DNA of 40,251 bases from the NCBI GenBank assembly GCA_945898215.1, contig CAMDHY010000030.1:1-40251 (forward strand), read 5' to 3'. The notes beneath the pieces were generated by a model. It did not search any database. It saw nothing but the letters and a program-made list of their open reading frames with translations, and was not told the DNA's origin. Of this stretch, positions 8,070 to 16,138 are shown piece after piece. Numbering within the stretch: position 1 is the first letter of the stretch; every line of letters begins with the position of its first letter. The stretch is from Pseudoxanthobacter soli DSM 19599 (GTDB lineage: Bacteria > Pseudomonadota > Alphaproteobacteria > Rhizobiales > Segnochrobactraceae). Position numbers and translations under genes: made by a program.

Positions 8070-9523
8070 GCGGGATCGCGGCCAGCGGGCTCGATGGCGT
8101 CACCGTGCTGCTGGCGCTGCCGGCGGCCACCGCGGTGCTGCTGGCGCTGCTGCCGGCCTATCGCCTGGCAGCGCTCGTCAACGTGATCTCGTGCGGCGTG
8201 ACGTTCCTGGCGGCGCTGTCGCTGTTCGTCGTGACTCCGGCGACCGGCGGCTTCGTGCTCGTCGACGCGCTCAACATCGTCTTCCTCGTGCTGAACACCT
8301 TCGTCGCCTTCACGACCAGCGTCTTCAGCCGCAGCTACATCGCCCACGAGCACGAGACGGGGCGGCTGACGCTGAGGCACCTGCGCTTCTACCACGCGAT
8401 GTACCAGGTGCTGCTGTTCGCCATGAACCTCGCGCTGGTGGCCAACAACATCGGGATCATGTGGGTGGCGATCGAGGTCGCGACGCTGACGACGGTGCTG
8501 ATCGTCGGCCTCTACCGCACACACGAGGCGATCGAGGCGGCGTGGAAGTACTTCATCCTCGGCAGCGTCGGCATCGCGCTCGCCCTGTTCGGCACCATCC
8601 TCGTCTACATGGCGGCGCGGCCGGTGGTGGGGGAGGGCGCCGACGGCATGCTGTGGTCGGTGCTGATCCGGCATGCGAGCGCCTTCGACCCGGCGCTCCT
8701 CAACGTCGCCTTCGTCTTCCTGCTGCTCGGCTACGGCACCAAGGTCGGCCTCGCGCCGCTGCATTCCTGGCTGCCGGATGCCCACGCGGAGGGTCCGACG
8801 CCGATCGCCGCGGTGCTCTCGGGCCTCCTCCTCAACGTCGCGCTCTATGCGGTGCTGCGCTTCAAGCTGCTGCTCGCGGCGAACCCCGAGGCGCTGGCGC
8901 CCGGCCCGCTGATGATGACGATGGGGCTCGGCTCGGTGCTGCTCGCCGGGCTGATGCTCTACCGCCGGCGCGACATCAAGCGGCTGTTCGCCTACTCGTC
9001 GATCGAGCACATGGGCCTGATGGCGTTCGCCTTCGGCCTCGGCGGGCCGCTCGCGAACTTCGCCGGCCTCCTGCACATGACGATGCACTCGCTGACGAAA
9101 TCGGCGATCTTCTTCGCCGTCGGTACCATCACCCAGGTAAAGGGGACGCAGCGGCTGTCGCAGATCCGCGGCCTCACCGTCAGCCACCCGGTGCTCGGCT
9201 GGGGCCTCGTCGCCGGCGTCGTGGCGATCGCCGGGATGCCGCCGTTCGGCGTGTTCATGAGCGAGTTCCTGCTCGTCTCGGCGACGTTCGCGTGGATGCC
9301 GCTCCTCGCGTTGGCGCTGGTGGCCTCGCTGCTGGTCGGCTTCGGCGCGCTGATGCTGAGGCTGTCGGCCATCGCCTTCGGCGAGCCGAGCCCGGGCGGC
9401 ACGGCGGTCGCGACCTCGACGGTGCCGATGTTCGTCCACCTCGCGCTGGTGCTGATGGCGGGCGTCTACCTGCCGCCGCCGATCGTCGCCTGGTTCCAGA
9501 CCGTCGCGGAGATGCTCGGATGA
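8066..9523 (+). CDS. Proton-translocating membrane subunit, HyfF-like (NuoN/NuoM family)
   Basis: A 485-residue antiporter-like subunit, the second in this operon. The conserved glutamate is in NNIGIMWVAIEVATLTTV. Channel lysines are in GYGTKVGLAPLHSWLPDAH and in HSLTKSAIFFAVG, and YRRRDIKRLFAYSSIEHMG is the usual mid-protein signature. Length and order match HyfF/HycC-type subunits; E. coli HyfF is about 40 residues longer. It adds a further ion channel to the membrane arm. The ATGA overlap at 8066-8069 couples it to the HyfE-like gene, and the same overlap at 9520-9523 couples it to the large subunit. Confidence 0.87.
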   Translation: MSGIAASGLDGVTVLLALPAATAVLLALLPAYRLAALVNVISCGVTFLAALSLFVVTPATGGFVLVDALNIVFLVLNTFVAFTTSVFSRSYIAHEHETGRLTLRHLRFYHAMYQVLLFAMNLALVANNIGIMWVAIEVATLTTVLIVGLYRTHEAIEAAWKYFILGSVGIALALFGTILVYMAARPVVGEGADGMLWSVLIRHASAFDPALLNVAFVFLLLGYGTKVGLAPLHSWLPDAHAEGPTPIAAVLSGLLLNVALYAVLRFKLLLAANPEALAPGPLMMTMGLGSVLLAGLMLYRRRDIKRLFAYSSIEHMGLMAFAFGLGGPLANFAGLLHMTMHSLTKSAIFFAVGTITQVKGTQRLSQIRGLTVSHPVLGWGLVAGVVAIAGMPPFGVFMSEFLLVSATFAWMPLLALALVASLLVGFGALMLRLSAIAFGEPSPGGTAVATSTVPMFVHLALVLMAGVYLPPPIVAWFQTVAEMLG

Positions 9524-11055
9524 GCGCGCCCGACACCCCCGCTGGCTCCGGGCTGGCCCATCTCCTCGACCTCGGCCGGCCGATCGGCGACCTGCGGCCG
9601 TGGGCTGCGGTCGAGGTGGGTGCGGCGGCGTGGGTGGCGATCACCGAGCGGATCGCCGCCGGCGAGGCGGACCTGCTCGCGCTGTGGGGCGAACCCGGCG
9701 TTGTGCGGCTTGCGCTGTTCGACACGGCGACACGGCGGCCGGCGGTGGTGCGGCTTTCCTGTCCCGAGGGGCGATACCCTTCCGTCGGCGCGCTGCATCC
9801 GCCGGCGATCCGGCCGGAGCGGGCGATCCGCGAGCTCGTCGGCCTCGAGCCGGTCGGATTGCCCGATGGGCGCCCCTGGCTCGACCACGGCCGCTGGGGC
9901 GTGCGCACGCCGCTCGGCACGCCTGAGGCGTCCTCCGACGCGGGCGAGCCATATGCGTTCCTGACGGCCGAGGGCGAGGGGCTGCACCAGATCCCGGTCG
10001 GGCCGGTGCACGCCGGCATCATCGAGCCCGGTCACTTCCGCTTCACCGCCAACGGCGAGACCGTGGTGCGGCTGGAGGAGCGCCTCGGCTACGTCCACCG
10101 TGGCCTCGAGGGGCTGATGACGGGGGCACCGATCGCCCACGCGGCGACACTGGCGGGGCGCGCCTCGGGAGACAGCACGGTCGCCTGCGGCCTCGCCTTC
10201 GCCCGCGCCGTCGAGGCGGCAGCGGGCACCGAGCCGCCACCAAGAGCCGTGTGGCTCCGGGCGCTGATGGCGGAGCTCGAACGTCTCGCCAACCACCTCG
10301 GCGATGTCGGTGCGATCTGCAACGACGCCGCCTTCGCACTGATGCACGCCCACACCGGCGCGCTGCGCGAGCGCGTGCTGCGGGCGAGCGCCACCGCGTT
10401 CGGTCATCGGCTGATGATGGACCGCGTCGTGCCGGGCGGCGTCGTGGCCGACCTCGGCGCCGAGGGGGCCGCGGCGATCCGGGCGCTGGTCGGCACCGTC
10501 CGTGCGGCGCTGCCGGCGCTGGTTCGGCTCTATGACGGCACGCCGTCGCTGCAGGACCGCACCGCCGGCACCGGCCGGGCGACGGCGGCGCTGGTCGCCC
10601 GCTTCGCCTGCGGCGGGCCGGTCGGCCGCGCCTCGGGCCGCGCCTTCGACGCCCGCCGCGATCTCGCCTACCCGCCCTACGGCAGCCTCGCGTTCACCGT
10701 GCTGGTGCTGACGGCGGGCGATGTCGACGCGCGGGTCAGGGTGCGGATCGCCGAGATCGAGGCGAGCCTGGCGCTGGTCGACGAGATCCTCGCGGCCCTG
10801 CCGGAGGGGGCGTTGCTGGCGCCGGTGGAGCGTCCGGCGACCGGGGAGGGGATCGCGGTGGCGGAAGCCTTCCGCGGCGACGTTCTCGCCTGGGTGCGGC
10901 TCGCGGGCGACGGCACGGTGGCGCGCTGCCATCTGCGCGACGCCTCGTGGTTCCAGTGGCCGGTGCTGGAGGCGGCGATCGAGGGGAACATCGTCGCCGA
11001 CTTCCCGCTCCTCAACAAATCCTTCAACTGCTCCTATGCGGGGCACGACCTGTGA
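9520..11055 (+). CDS. NuoCD/HyfG-like large subunit with degenerate nickel site
   Basis: A 511-residue fusion of a NuoC-like domain (residues about 1-140; RYPSVGALHPPAIRPERAIR is typical) and a NuoD/hydrogenase-large-subunit domain (about 155-511). In true hydrogenase-3/4 subunits nickel and iron are held by RxCGxC near the start and CxxC at the end of the large domain. Here the first motif is GRASGDS (213-219), with no cysteine. The last is NCSYAGHDL (503-511), which keeps Cys504 but has Ala at the second cysteine position. A working NiFe centre is therefore unlikely. This matches the energy-converting-hydrogenase-related (Ehr) group, whose substrates are unsettled. It sits between the HyfF-like and NuoB-like genes. 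Confidence 0.85.
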   Translation: MSAPDTPAGSGLAHLLDLGRPIGDLRPWAAVEVGAAAWVAITERIAAGEADLLALWGEPGVVRLALFDTATRRPAVVRLSCPEGRYPSVGALHPPAIRPERAIRELVGLEPVGLPDGRPWLDHGRWGVRTPLGTPEASSDAGEPYAFLTAEGEGLHQIPVGPVHAGIIEPGHFRFTANGETVVRLEERLGYVHRGLEGLMTGAPIAHAATLAGRASGDSTVACGLAFARAVEAAAGTEPPPRAVWLRALMAELERLANHLGDVGAICNDAAFALMHAHTGALRERVLRASATAFGHRLMMDRVVPGGVVADLGAEGAAAIRALVGTVRAALPALVRLYDGTPSLQDRTAGTGRATAALVARFACGGPVGRASGRAFDARRDLAYPPYGSLAFTVLVLTAGDVDARVRVRIAEIEASLALVDEILAALPEGALLAPVERPATGEGIAVAEAFRGDVLAWVRLAGDGTVARCHLRDASWFQWPVLEAAIEGNIVADFPLLNKSFNCSYAGHDL

Positions 11056-11062
11056 GGGCGCC

Positions 11063-11581
11063 ATGCGCCGCCTGCTGTTCGACGGGCTGACGAAGCCGCC
11101 GCTGACGGAGGCGGGGCCGGACGGGGCCGAGATCGCCGCGCTGGCGGCGACGCTCGACGCCGGCGCCCGCGCGGTGCTCGGGCGCAGCCTGTCGATCCGC
11201 CAGGTCGACGCCGGCTCGTGCAATGGCTGCGAACTCGAGATCAACGCCCTCGGCAACGCCTTCTACGATCTCGAGCGTTTCGGGCTGCGTTTCGTCGCCT
11301 CGCCGCGCCATGCCGACGTGCTGCTTGTTACCGGGCCGGTGACGAAGAACATGGCGGAGGCGCTGAAGCGCACCTATGACGCCACGCCGGGACCGAAGTG
11401 GGTGGTGGCGGCGGGCATCTGCGCCGTCGACGGCGGGCTGTTCGCCGGAAGCTACGCGTGCCTCTCCGGTGTCGGCGCGGTGCTGCCGGTCGACCTCGTC
11501 ATCCCCGGCTGCCCGCCGACGCCGACGGCGCTGCTGACGGGGATGATCGCGCTGATGGCGAAGGGGGCCGCGAAGGGCTGA
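11063..11581 (+). CDS. NuoB/HyfI-like small subunit with one [4Fe-4S] cluster
   Basis: A 172-residue electron-transfer subunit of the NuoB/HycG/HyfI family. All four ligands of the terminal (N2-type) iron-sulfur cluster are visible: Cys53 and Cys56 in SCNGCE, Cys120 in GICAVDGG, and Cys150 in PGCPP. It would dock on the NuoCD-like subunit at the membrane interface. It is shorter than E. coli HyfI and has no extra ferredoxin domain. The ATG lies 7 bases after the preceding stop. It is the last gene of the operon: a strong hairpin follows at 11608, and no NuoI/HyfH-type ferredoxin or maturation gene is present. Confidence 0.88.
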   Translation: MRRLLFDGLTKPPLTEAGPDGAEIAALAATLDAGARAVLGRSLSIRQVDAGSCNGCELEINALGNAFYDLERFGLRFVASPRHADVLLVTGPVTKNMAEALKRTYDATPGPKWVVAAGICAVDGGLFAGSYACLSGVGAVLPVDLVIPGCPPTPTALLTGMIALMAKGAAKG

Positions 11582-11607
11582 GGCGTCCGCGTCCCTCGCG
11601 ACGGGCG

Positions 11608-11635
11608 GATCGGCCGGGCGCGGTCCCGGCCGATC
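11608..11635 (+). terminator. Hairpin terminator after the hydrogenase-4-like operon
   Basis: A perfect 11-base stem, GATCGGCCGGG (11608-11618) with CCCGGCCGATC (11625-11635), encloses a 6-base loop. It lies between two convergent genes and is followed on the plus strand by a short T-containing tail (GTCTTGG), so termination of the upstream operon is the likelier role. Confidence 0.6.
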
Positions 11636-11643
11636 GTCTTGGC

Positions 11644-12054
11644 TCAGCGACGCTCGTTGACGAGCGCCATCGCGCCCGGGCCGGTCAGCGCCACGGCGGC
11701 GCAGGCGGCGATCAGGAAGGCGATGTATTCCCAGCCGCCACCGGCGTTCGAGAACAGCCAGCCCTTGTCGGCGTGGGCGAAGTACCAGGCGCCGGCGAGC
11801 ACCGGGATCAGGAGCACGGCGACGACCCGGGCGTAGATGCCGAGGATCAGCAGGATGCCGCCGCCGACCTCGGCGAGGATCGTCAGGTAGGCGAGGACCG
11901 ACGGCAGGCCGAGGCTCTCGAAGTAGCCGGCGGTGCCGGCGAAGCCGAACACGAACACCTTCAGCAGGCCGTGGGAGAGGAACATCGCGCCGAGCGCGAG
12001 GCGGATGAGGAGGGCGCCGTAGGGCGCGGTACGCGTGTCGATCATGGCGATCAT
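11644..12054 (-). CDS. DoxX-family membrane protein
   Basis: A 136-residue inner-membrane protein with four hydrophobic segments and the DoxX pattern: LLIRLALGAMFLSHGLLKVF, then LAYLTILAEVGGGILLILG, then AWYFAHADKGWLFSNAGGGWE. DoxX proteins are small quinone- or redox-linked membrane proteins with varied, mostly undefined roles. The start is ATG at 12054, or the nearby ATG at 12045; a longer in-frame reading to 12189 would run through the promoter region and lacks family similarity. It is divergent from a LysR gene 148 bases away, an arrangement in which the LysR protein usually controls its neighbour. Confidence 0.82.
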   Translation of the reverse strand: MIAMIDTRTAPYGALLIRLALGAMFLSHGLLKVFVFGFAGTAGYFESLGLPSVLAYLTILAEVGGGILLILGIYARVVAVLLIPVLAGAWYFAHADKGWLFSNAGGGWEYIAFLIAACAAVALTGPGAMALVNERR

Positions 12055-12156
12055 CCGAAAGGGCCGGGCGGGGGCCGGCGGGAATGGGAGGCGAGCCGAT
12101 GCGGTACCGGGGGAGGCGGGGCCGCGCCGCAGCAGATGCGCCTCGGCATCAAAGTA

Positions 12157-12200
12157 GACAATTCGACTTGTCAGCGACTGTTTGTTCAATCACGATGAAC
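12157..12200. promoter_or_regulatory. Probable LysR operator region between doxX and the LysR gene
   Basis: Two inverted repeats lie in the divergent intergenic region: GACAA-N6-TTGTC at 12157-12172 and GTTCA-N7-TGAAC at 12184-12200. The second ends just before the LysR start at 12203. LysR regulators bind such interrupted dyads and often repress their own gene. The role is inferred from position and symmetry. Confidence 0.5.
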
Positions 12201-12202
12201 GA

Positions 12203-13111
12203 ATGGACACGCTGACCCGCATGCAGGCCTTCGTTCGCGTCGCCGAGGCCGGCGGCTTCTCCGCCGCCGCACGGCGGCAGGGCAAGTCGAAGGCGCTGTT
12301 GTCGAAATATGTGCGCGAGCTCGAGGACGAACTCGGTGCCCGCCTCCTCAACCGCACCACCCGCCAGCTGTCGATGACGGAAGCGGGGCAGGTCTATCTG
12401 CGCGAGGCGGTCGACATCCTGCAGCGCATCGACGACCTGAAGTCGACCGTCCACGACACCCACCGCGAGCCGCGCGGCCTGTTGCGCATCGCCGCCCCGC
12501 GCACCCTCGGCGACGGCGAGATCGGCCAGGCGATCATGGAATTCCTGCAGAAGGAGCCGCTGATCTCGGTCGACGTGCGCCTCGAGGACCGGTTCGTCGA
12601 TCTCGTCGAGGAGGGCTTCGACGTCGCCATCCGGGTGAGCGAGCTCACCGATTCGAGCCTGATCGCCCGCACGCTGGCGCCGTTCCGCATCCTCGTGTGC
12701 GTGCGCCCGGACGTGCTCGCGGCGACGGGGCGGCCGATGACGCCGGCCGAACTCGCCGAAATGCCCTGTATCGTCGACACCAATGCCAAGGTGCGCGCCA
12801 ACTGGACCTTCAAGGTCGAAGGCGAACGGCGGACGGTGACGGTGCGCGGGCGGGTCGAAGTCAACAGCCCGCGGGCGGTGCGCGCGGCGGCGCTGGCCGG
12901 GCTGGGGTTCGCCAAGGTGCCCTACATGACGGTGCGCGAGGACATCGCCGCCGGGCGGCTAACGGCGGTTCTGGAAGAGTTCGAGGTGGGCGCCTCGGCG
13001 ATCCACGTCGTCTATCCGCATCGCCGCCACCTGTCGGGCAAGGTGCGCGCCTTCGTCGACTTCCTCGTCGCCTGGTTCGAGAAGGCCCAGCGCAGCGGCC
13101 GCACCTGCTGA
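12203..13111 (+). CDS. LysR-family transcriptional regulator
   Basis: A 302-residue regulator. The N-terminal winged helix-turn-helix runs from MQAFVRVAEAGGFSAAARRQ through KALLSKYVRELEDELGARLL to NRTTRQLSMTEAG (residues about 6-62). The C-terminal half is the periplasmic-binding-like effector domain, containing FVDLVEEGFDVAIRVSEL. The set of motifs matches the large proteobacterial group often found divergent from DoxX, pirin or quinone-reductase genes. The ATG at 12203 is chosen because the HTH begins within a few residues; an in-frame TTG at 12182 would lie within the operator-like dyad. The inducer is unknown. Confidence 0.85.
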   Translation: MDTLTRMQAFVRVAEAGGFSAAARRQGKSKALLSKYVRELEDELGARLLNRTTRQLSMTEAGQVYLREAVDILQRIDDLKSTVHDTHREPRGLLRIAAPRTLGDGEIGQAIMEFLQKEPLISVDVRLEDRFVDLVEEGFDVAIRVSELTDSSLIARTLAPFRILVCVRPDVLAATGRPMTPAELAEMPCIVDTNAKVRANWTFKVEGERRTVTVRGRVEVNSPRAVRAAALAGLGFAKVPYMTVREDIAAGRLTAVLEEFEVGASAIHVVYPHRRHLSGKVRAFVDFLVAWFEKAQRSGRTC

Positions 13112-13134
13112 GGCGCAGACGGCCAGCGGCCGTC

Positions 13135-13185
13135 GACGCGGCCTGCCGGTTGACGAGGCCTGCCGGTTGACGCGGCCTGCCGGTT
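13135..13185 (+). repeat. Three tandem copies of a 17-base repeat
   Basis: Units at 13135-13151, 13152-13168 and 13169-13185 read GACGCGGCCTGCCGGTT, with the fifth base C changed to A in the middle unit only. A fourth copy starts (GACGC at 13186) and breaks off. The array lies between the LysR stop and the transporter gene. The period is not a multiple of three and no gene covers it. It may be a replication-slippage array or a set of binding sites. Confidence 0.8.
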
Positions 13186-13278
13186 GACGCCGCGGCGCGG
13201 CTTGGCGATCAAGGGATGCGCCACGCTTCCGCCATTGGCGGCCGGCAGGGTCGCGGCGGTTCGGGCCCAGGGAGCGAC

Positions 13279-14994
13279 GTGCGGGACCTTTCGCGAATCG
13301 TGTCGGTGATGGCGCGGCGCTCAGGGGCGCTGCTGCTTCTCGTGCTGGCGCTCGCTGCGGCGACGGGCGCAGCGCAGGCCCACCCCCACGTCTTCGTCGT
13401 AGCGCGCGAGGAGGTCGCCTTCGACGCCGAGGGCCGTGTCGCCTCGGTCGGCCATGCCTGGCAGTTCGACGAGGGCTTCTCGGCCTTCGCCACCCAGGGG
13501 CTCGATGCCGACCGGAACGGCGAGTTCTCGCAGGAGGAGCTCGCCCCGCTCGCCCAGGTCAACGTCGAATCCCTGAAGGAATACGGCTACTTCACCTTCG
13601 TCGAGGTGGACGGCAAGCCGGTCGCGATCGGCGACCCGACCCGCTACTGGCTCCACTACGACGACGGCCGGCTGACGCTGTTCTTCGACACGCCGCTCGC
13701 CGAGCCGGTGGACCTCGCCGGACGCACGCTCACCGTCGACGTCTACGACCCGCAGTATTACGTCGCCATCGACCTCGTGCCGCAGAACCCGTTCTCGCTC
13801 ACCGGCGACGTGCCGAAGGGCTGCAAGCTCGAGGTGAAGACGCCGGAGGAGATGGATCCGCAGACGGCGGCGATGCTGGCGGTGATCCCGCCGGACGTGC
13901 GCGACATCCCGGCGAACCTGCGCTCGGTCACCTCCGCGCTCGCCAACACCGCGGTGGTGACGTGCCCGGCCGCCGCCGCCCCGGCGCCGGCGCCGGGTTC
14001 GCTCGGGACGATGCTGCCGCGGCTCGGAGCGTCCGGGCCGTTCGGCGTCGGCGTCACCGAATCGGGCAGCAGTCCGCCGACCGGCGTCTTCGCCGTCATC
14101 GCCGAGTGGCAGCGCGCCTTCTACGAGCGCCTCACCGACGCGGTGAAGCGGCTGAAGGACGACAACCTCGCGGTCCTGACGCTGATCGCGCTCAGCTTCG
14201 GCTACGGCGTCTTCCACGCCGCCGGCCCGGGACACGGCAAGGCGGTGATCGCCGCCTATCTCGTCGCCAACGAGGCGTCCGCCCGGCGGGCGCTGACGCT
14301 GTCGTTACTGGCGGCGATGCTGCAGGCGGTGGTGGCGATCGGCATCGTCGGCATCGCCGCCGCCCTCCTCAACCTGACGAGCTTCGCCGTTACGGCGACG
14401 GCGCGCGTCGCCGAGATCGGCTCGGCGGCGCTGGTGCTGGTGTTGGGCTTGGTGCTCGTGGCGCGGAAAGTGCTGTGGCCGCTCGCGACCGCCGTCACCG
14501 CCCGCCTGCGCCGCCCGCGGCTGTCGCTCTCGGCGGCGGCGGTGAGCGGGCCAACGGCGCGGTCGATGCCGTCCGCGACCTCGCGCTTCGTCTGCGACGA
14601 GCCCGACCCGAACCACGTCCACGGCCCGAGTTGCGGACACTTCGTGCTGCCGGACCAGATTTCCACGACCGCGAGCCGCGCCACCATGGTGGCGGCGGTG
14701 GTATCGGCGGGGGCGCGGCCGTGCACGGGTGCGCTGGTGGCGCTCGTCTTCGCGCTGTCGCAGGGCATGTTCCTCGCCGGCGTCCTGGCGGTCATCGCCA
14801 TGGCGATCGGCACGGCGCTGACGACTTCGGCCCTCGGCCTGCTCGCGCTCGGCGCCAAGGGCGTGGCGATGCGCCTGTCGGGCCTCGGCGGCGGGCGAAA
14901 TGCCGGAACGGCGATCGCCGTGCTCGAAGGCGCCGCTTCGTTCGGCATTCTGACGCTCGGCGTGCTGCTGCTCGGGGCGGCGCTGACGCTCTGA
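13279..14994 (+). CDS. DUF1007-NicO fusion, nickel/cobalt transport protein
   Basis: A protein of about 571 residues in two parts. After a signal peptide ending in GAAQA, the mature part begins HPHVFVVAREEV, typical of DUF1007 periplasmic proteins with a likely metal-binding HPH. It extends to about residue 230. The C-terminal half is a NicO/RcnA-type permease: GVFHAAGPGHGKAVIAAYL carries the family's metal-site histidines. A cytoplasmic or periplasmic loop, CDEPDPNHVHGPSCGHF, is rich in histidine and cysteine, and SAGARPCTGALVALVFALS is the second signature. It probably moves Ni2+ or Co2+ across the inner membrane; RcnA relatives export. GTG at 13279 follows GGAG (13271-13274); ATG at 13309 is an alternative and keeps the signal peptide. 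Confidence 0.83.
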   Translation: MRDLSRIVSVMARRSGALLLLVLALAAATGAAQAHPHVFVVAREEVAFDAEGRVASVGHAWQFDEGFSAFATQGLDADRNGEFSQEELAPLAQVNVESLKEYGYFTFVEVDGKPVAIGDPTRYWLHYDDGRLTLFFDTPLAEPVDLAGRTLTVDVYDPQYYVAIDLVPQNPFSLTGDVPKGCKLEVKTPEEMDPQTAAMLAVIPPDVRDIPANLRSVTSALANTAVVTCPAAAAPAPAPGSLGTMLPRLGASGPFGVGVTESGSSPPTGVFAVIAEWQRAFYERLTDAVKRLKDDNLAVLTLIALSFGYGVFHAAGPGHGKAVIAAYLVANEASARRALTLSLLAAMLQAVVAIGIVGIAAALLNLTSFAVTATARVAEIGSAALVLVLGLVLVARKVLWPLATAVTARLRRPRLSLSAAAVSGPTARSMPSATSRFVCDEPDPNHVHGPSCGHFVLPDQISTTASRATMVAAVVSAGARPCTGALVALVFALSQGMFLAGVLAVIAMAIGTALTTSALGLLALGAKGVAMRLSGLGGGRNAGTAIAVLEGAASFGILTLGVLLLGAALTL

Positions 14995-15038
14995 CCGGCC
15001 GGGCGCACCGCCGTTCGGTGCAGATTTGCAACAATATC

Positions 15039-15049
15039 TGGTCCGACCA
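15039..15049. promoter_or_regulatory. FadR-type palindrome TGGTCCGACCA
   Basis: A perfect 11-base palindrome TGGTC-C-GACCA in a locally AT-richer patch (TTGCAACAATATC precedes it). It matches the TGGTCnGACCA core known for FadR-subfamily GntR regulators. No FadR gene is in the window. It would suit a promoter reading rightward into the possible small-RNA interval. Confidence 0.4.
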
Positions 15050-15201
15050 AACGGCCCGTGCGTTCGCAGTTGCGTTTCTGCGCGACCTGCGGCACGATCT
15101 TCCTGTCTCGGCTCCGTCGATATGCATTTCTGGCGGGGGCAGATCGACAAGGACGCATCGGCAGGGGGTATGCCGCGCGATCGGGTCGAACGGAGGTTGG
15201 G

Positions 15202-15240
15202 AGGCAGGTGGCGTTCGCGTCACCTGCCTTTCCCGTTTCT
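15202..15240 (+). terminator. Strong intrinsic terminator with TTCG tetraloop
   Basis: AGGCAGGTG (15202-15210) pairs with CACCTGCCT (15221-15229). The stem extends by a G-T pair and two G-C pairs to close a TTCG tetraloop, 12 pairs in all, followed by TTCCCGTTTCT. The T-rich tail exists only for plus-strand transcription. The nearest plus-strand gene ends 207 bases upstream, which suggests a separate short transcript. Confidence 0.65.
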
Positions 15241-15490
15241 AGGGCCAGCAGCCATCATGCCCAGCTGCCGTCACGCGTCGTGACGTGACCGGTTGCGGCA
15301 GCGTCGTCAGTGCATCGCGGCGAGGCTAATCCAGTCCCGACGACGGCCGTGAGACGGACCCCGGGCGACCGCTGGCCGCTTCAGGGACGCCGGCGCTGTA
15401 TGCCGGCGCGACCTTCCGCAGATGCAGCGATGGCGTGAGATCGACCGCGCCGCGCCCTCGACCCGCGCTGCCGGCAACGGCGGCCGGGCC

Positions 15491-16138
15491 TCAGGCCGCG
15501 CCGAGCTTCGCGGCCACGGCCGAAGCCGCGGTGATTGCCGCATAGTCGCCGGCGGCGACGTGCTCGCGCCGGATCATCCACGAACCGCCGACGCAGACGA
15601 CGTTGGAGAGCTTCAGGTAGCGCGGGGCGCTCTCCGGCGTGATGCCGCCGGTCGGGCAGAAGGTGAGCTGCGGCAGCGGCGAGGCGAGCGCCGCGAGATA
15701 GGTCGCGCCACCGGCGGGCTCGGCCGGGAAGAACTTGGCGAAGCGGTAGCCGCGCTCGATCAGCGCCATCGCCTCGGACGCCGTGGCGACGCCCGGCAAA
15801 AGCGGCATCGGCGAGCCGCTCGCGGCGTCGAGCAGACGCTCGGTGGCGCCCGGCGAGACGGCGAACCTGGCGCCGGCCTTCATCACCGCCTCGAACTGGG
15901 CGGCGTCGAGCACCGTGCCGGCGCCGGCGACCGCCCCCTCGACCTCGCCGGCGACCCGGCGGATCGCCTCCATCGCGGCCGGCGTGCGGAGCGTGATCTC
16001 GATCGCCTTCAGCCCGCCGGCGACGAGGGCGCGGGCGAGGGGCACCGCGTCGGCGGCGTTCTCGACGATCACCACCGGCACGACCGGGGCGAGCGCGAGG
16101 ATCGGGGCAAGGCCGGGCTGCACGTCGGCGGTGGTCAT
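15491..16138 (-). CDS. eda: 2-dehydro-3-deoxy-6-phosphogluconate (KDPG) aldolase
   Basis: A 215-residue class I aldolase that splits 2-keto-3-deoxy-6-phosphogluconate into pyruvate and glyceraldehyde-3-phosphate, the last step of the Entner-Doudoroff pathway. The catalytic residues are visible: Glu47 and Arg51 in AIEITLRTP, and the Schiff-base Lys135 in [19 protein letters not shown] and CPTGGI are the family's phosphate- and substrate-site motifs. Length is normal. Its ATG (16136-16138) overlaps the stop of edd, so the two are translationally coupled. It is the last gene of the minus-strand block. Confidence 0.95.
   Translation of the reverse strand: MTTADVQPGLAPILALAPVVPVVIVENAADAVPLARALVAGGLKAIEITLRTPAAMEAIRRVAGEVEGAVAGAGTVLDAAQFEAVMKAGARFAVSPGATERLLDAASGSPMPLLPGVATASEAMALIERGYRFAKFFPAEPAGGATYLAALASPLPQLTFCPTGGITPESAPRYLKLSNVVCVGGSWMIRREHVAAGDYAAITAASAVAAKLGAA

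Larger units (their letters stand above)
14995..15490. other. 496-base stretch without a clear protein gene
   Basis: Two short plus-strand readings (15026-15288) show no family pattern and use codons unlike the neighbours, so I do not call them. Seen instead are a small hairpin after the transporter stop (GCACCG, 15005-15010, with CGGTGC, 15016-15021), an 11-base palindrome at 15039-15049, a strong terminator hairpin at 15202-15229, and a GTCAC-N5-GTGAC dyad around 15270-15284. From 15290 to 15490, toward the end of the convergent eda gene, I see only a GCCGGC-N7-GCCGGC repeat near 15391-15410. The interval 15050-15240 could be a small-RNA gene. Confidence 0.5.

Noticed and set aside
9520-11581. 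Functional NiFe hydrogenase large and small subunits
   Set aside because: Gene order suggests hydrogenase-4, but the large subunit lacks the RxCGxC motif and one of the terminal cysteines, and no maturation genes are present.
15026-15288. Two short plus-strand open frames after the NicO gene
   Set aside because: They overlap each other in different frames, lack ribosome sites and family similarity, and cross the strong terminator hairpin.
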